Shown here: positions 61,670 through 64,000 of the stretch, piece after piece
How positions within the stretch are numbered: the stretch's first letter is position 1
How the letters are laid out: each line of letters starts with the position of its first letter
NCBI GenBank assembly: GCA_951640165.1
Contig: OX621258.1
Span: 3,805,501 to 3,869,500, forward strand
From: Pseudoips prasinana
Taxonomy: Eukaryota; Arthropoda; Insecta; Lepidoptera; Nolidae
Length of the DNA stretch: 64,000 nt
Direction: 5' to 3'
The notes under the pieces: model-generated
The model's input: the letters and a program-made list of their open reading frames with translations, nothing else
The model's database searches: none
Told to the model about the DNA's origin: nothing
Made by a program: the position numbers and the translations under genes

Positions 61670-61867
61670 AACATTGATTTCTTAAATGGCGTTCAAATAA
61701 ATAAAGGCTAAAAATGACTTAATCAATCGTTAAATCGGCTTCAACGTTGACAATTGATTCCGGACCATTTATGACGTCACATGTGCTCATGGAAGCCGAT
61801 TTGACGATTGATTAAGTCATTTTTAACCTTTATTTATTTGAACGCCATTTAAGAAATTGATTTTCGG
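61670..61867. mobile_element. Foldback MITE, second family
   Basis: Inverted arms of about 80 bp begin TTGATTTCTTAAATGGCGTT and converge on a short centre near 61745-61790. The arms contain 'atgacttaatcaatcgt' and its complement. No coding capacity. Confidence 0.88.
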
Positions 61868-62190
61868 CGACTTAGCCGGTAGAGCCCCGGGTTTTGTACA
61901 ATTTTCCTTACGAAGTGGTGTGCCACCTACTAGTATTTGTCAAGATTATCTACCGCAATTCACCAAAAGCCGAGATAGCCTAGTGGGTAGACCGTTAAGA
62001 CTGTGGAATCATTGGTCTCAAGTTCAAAAACAAGGCCCTCACCACTGATTTTTTAAATTCACGTCTGTATCAGAAATTAATCATCTAGTGACGCATTGGG
62101 GAATACCCAAATACTCCGAAATACTTTATTCCTAATTTCGATGTACCGATTTTCAAAAGTCCGAATTTCATAATATCTAAGAATTGTAAT
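61868..62190. other. No gene seen
   Basis: 'agccgagatagcctagtggg' at about 61969-61988 and 'tctcaagttcaaaaacaagg' resemble a SINE head with a diverged B box. Otherwise unremarkable. Confidence 0.35.
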
Positions 62191-63660
62191 GTCTATTATA
62201 TAGATGTAAAAGGGGGCAGATAATTACGTTTGCTGACGACACTGCTCTCTTTTTTCGTGGTTCCACCTGGGATGAGGTCTTTGATGCTGCACAAAAAGGT
62301 TTCGATAAAGTAAAAAAATGGCTGCTAATTAACATTCTTACCTTAAATGTAAGCAAAACGAAATACATTACATTTGCACAGAGATCAAACTTAACCTTCT
62401 TCTTTCACAATTACTGCGCATGACTGTAATTCTGCGACTTCAACGTGTTCTTGCCCCGTTCTTGAAAGAACTGAGAGCACTAGATATCTTGGAATAGTTA
62501 TTGATCAATTTTTAAACTTTAAACCTCATATACAATGCCTTGTGCCAAGACTACGTAAGCTTATCTACATTTTTAAGAGTCTAAGAGTTGCCGCAGATTA
62601 CAATACAGTAAAATTAGTTTACTATGCCTTATGCCAATCTATTATAGACTACTGCATAACTTCTTGGGGAGGAGCAGCTAAGACCCACTTAATAGAAGCT
62701 GAAAGAGCACAGCGTGCAATCCTAAAGGTGGCTGCCTTTCTGCCGTATTGCCATCCCACTGTGGATGTCTATAAGAGATGGAATGTGCTCACGGTAAGAC
62801 AAAGATTTATATTGCTTACTGTACTCTTTAAACATTCACAATTACCCTACGATCCTAATAACAGAAAAGATAAACGTAGAATAGGTCATGTATGCCCTCC
62901 AAAACCACTTAATACTGCTCTTTCCCATAGATTTCATTGCTTTTTAGGTTATTTTCTATATAATAAAATAAATACAAAGCTCAACATATACTCCTGCCAT
63001 AAAAACCGCTGCAAATTTCTAGTTACTAACTACCTCAAAGGTCTGGACTATCTGGAGACAGAAAAATTATTAACGCCTCTCACATAAAATTTTTCTTTGG
63101 TACTCGTTACTCACTAGCACAACTCACTCAAACCGACACATAGTTTAATTCCACTAACACATCTTTCTTTTTGATTTTTCATACCTGTGGGTGCAGGTGT
63201 GAAGGGACAAAAAGAAAGACACAACATACGACCGTAATTTCAATAATTAACACTCTATCACACACGCACATATCCCTCTTCTTTGACACAAATAATCACC
63301 ATGCACACGCTCTTCACTTTGATTATAAGGATGATTATCTTAGCAATAATAATTAGAATTAAGTTTACATAGCCTCTCTGTAATTAGTAGTTATATAAGT
63401 GTGTTTCACCTTACTTAATCCTGTTACAACGCTGTTACATAACGACTTGTTCATTTTTCGTTGTTTTAAAATGGCTTAACCGCGGGAGGGTCCTGGTGAC
63501 TTGTTACTGTACAGGTTTTGTTAAAAACCTAAATCAGGCACCAGTCCCTCACAAAGTTGAACTAATGAAGATCTATGTACATTAAGTTAAATATGATACT
63601 ATTGTAACGTTCATCTTGTGAGGAGAGAATAAATGCTTTTTATTATTATTATTATTATTA
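62191..63660 (+). mobile_element. 5'-truncated LINE, Jockey/CR1 group
   Basis: RT remnants (ITFADDTALFFRGSTWDEVF near 62222) break by frameshift near 62400, then an open frame 62542-63087, a ~550-bp 3'UTR and an (ATT)n tail at 63640-63660. It is a different family from the other LINEs in the window. Confidence 0.8.
62542..63087 (+). pseudogene. LINE ORF2 C-terminal region
   Basis: It contains LVYYALCQSIIDYCITSWGG, the helical block after the RT palm that is widely conserved in Jockey/CR1-group ORF2, followed by ERAQRAILKVAAFLPY. It is in frame to a normal-looking stop but separated from the RT palm by a frameshift. Not functional. Confidence 0.75.
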
Positions 63661-64000
63661 AAAATCAAGAAATTAGTTTTACCAAAAGTCAAAAGAGATT
63701 TGTTAGTTTTCCGATTTTTATACGTTCCAAGAGTCAAATGCGCGAAGGGTTCTCGGACCGAAAAAGACATTCCGATTTTTAATACTTCGAATAAACTAAA
63801 AGTCAACATGTTGTGCTACAAAATTTAGTGGCAGAAACTAATCGCTGCAAAACCGACTTCACGCAGTCTTGTCTGCCCTACCCTAGAGTGTAATTTAAGC
63901 CCGCGGAGGGGTGGGGGGGCCAGCGAGCTGAGGAGCAGGTGGCCTGAAGGCCCGCCGCCGCGGCTGAGGCTGGCCGGCATTGCCGGCCAGTGAAGCGGTG
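63661..64000. other. No gene seen; GC-rich end of window
   Basis: AT-rich until about 63880, then strongly GC-rich ('gcccgccgccgcggctgagg', 'ggccggcattgccggcc'). This could be the 5' part of another retroelement or a CpG-rich stretch; it is cut by the window end. Confidence 0.3.

Overview
The window looks like a lepidopteran (moth or butterfly) nuclear genome. Both genes are split by GT-AG introns. The background is AT-rich and packed with Lep1-type Helitrons (TC start, hairpin, CTAG end), tRNA-derived SINEs, 5'-truncated LINEs ending in short A/T-rich tandem tails, and foldback MITEs. I see no bacterial-type features.

Two host genes can be read, both on the minus strand. The first (9766-12194) is a small secreted trypsin-fold protein in which the catalytic His motif is replaced, so it is probably a serine-protease homologue. 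The second is much larger (29428-58793). It is an eleven-exon gene for a DUF229-type, alkaline-phosphatase/sulfatase-superfamily protein. I assembled it exon by exon: all ten junctions have GT-AG signals and compatible phases, and the exons give 617 codons before the stop. Its 5' exon or exons lie beyond what I can identify.

Layout. 1-1838: Helitron and LINE debris. 1839-8628: a Ty3/gypsy errantivirus-like element with ~265-bp LTRs, gag, protease, integrase and env remnants. Its reverse transcriptase region is gone and a Helitron end sits there; a short poly-A retroelement is inserted just before it. 8629-12213: debris plus the protease homologue. 12214-29427: nested transposons with no host gene seen, including a pogo-like element inside a Lep1, Lep1 inside a SINE, a LINE inside a Helitron, and two adjacent truncated LINEs. 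29428-58793: the DUF229 gene. Its introns hold a 4.3-kb satellite (54/51-bp monomers with higher-order structure), a 1.5-kb satellite (92-bp units built from four ~23-mers), a nearly full-length CR1-like LINE with PHD-finger ORF1, three minisatellites, and a ~141-bp tandem array made from the 3' half of one of the gene's own exons plus its splice donor. 58794-64000: more LINE fragments and two foldback MITEs.

The most notable features are the exon-plus-donor array at 57005-57735, the two satellites inside one gene (the larger with a probable single-monomer relative 16 kb away), and the closeness of repeats to the splice sites of that gene. Long open frames inside the satellites are artefacts of repeat periods divisible by three.
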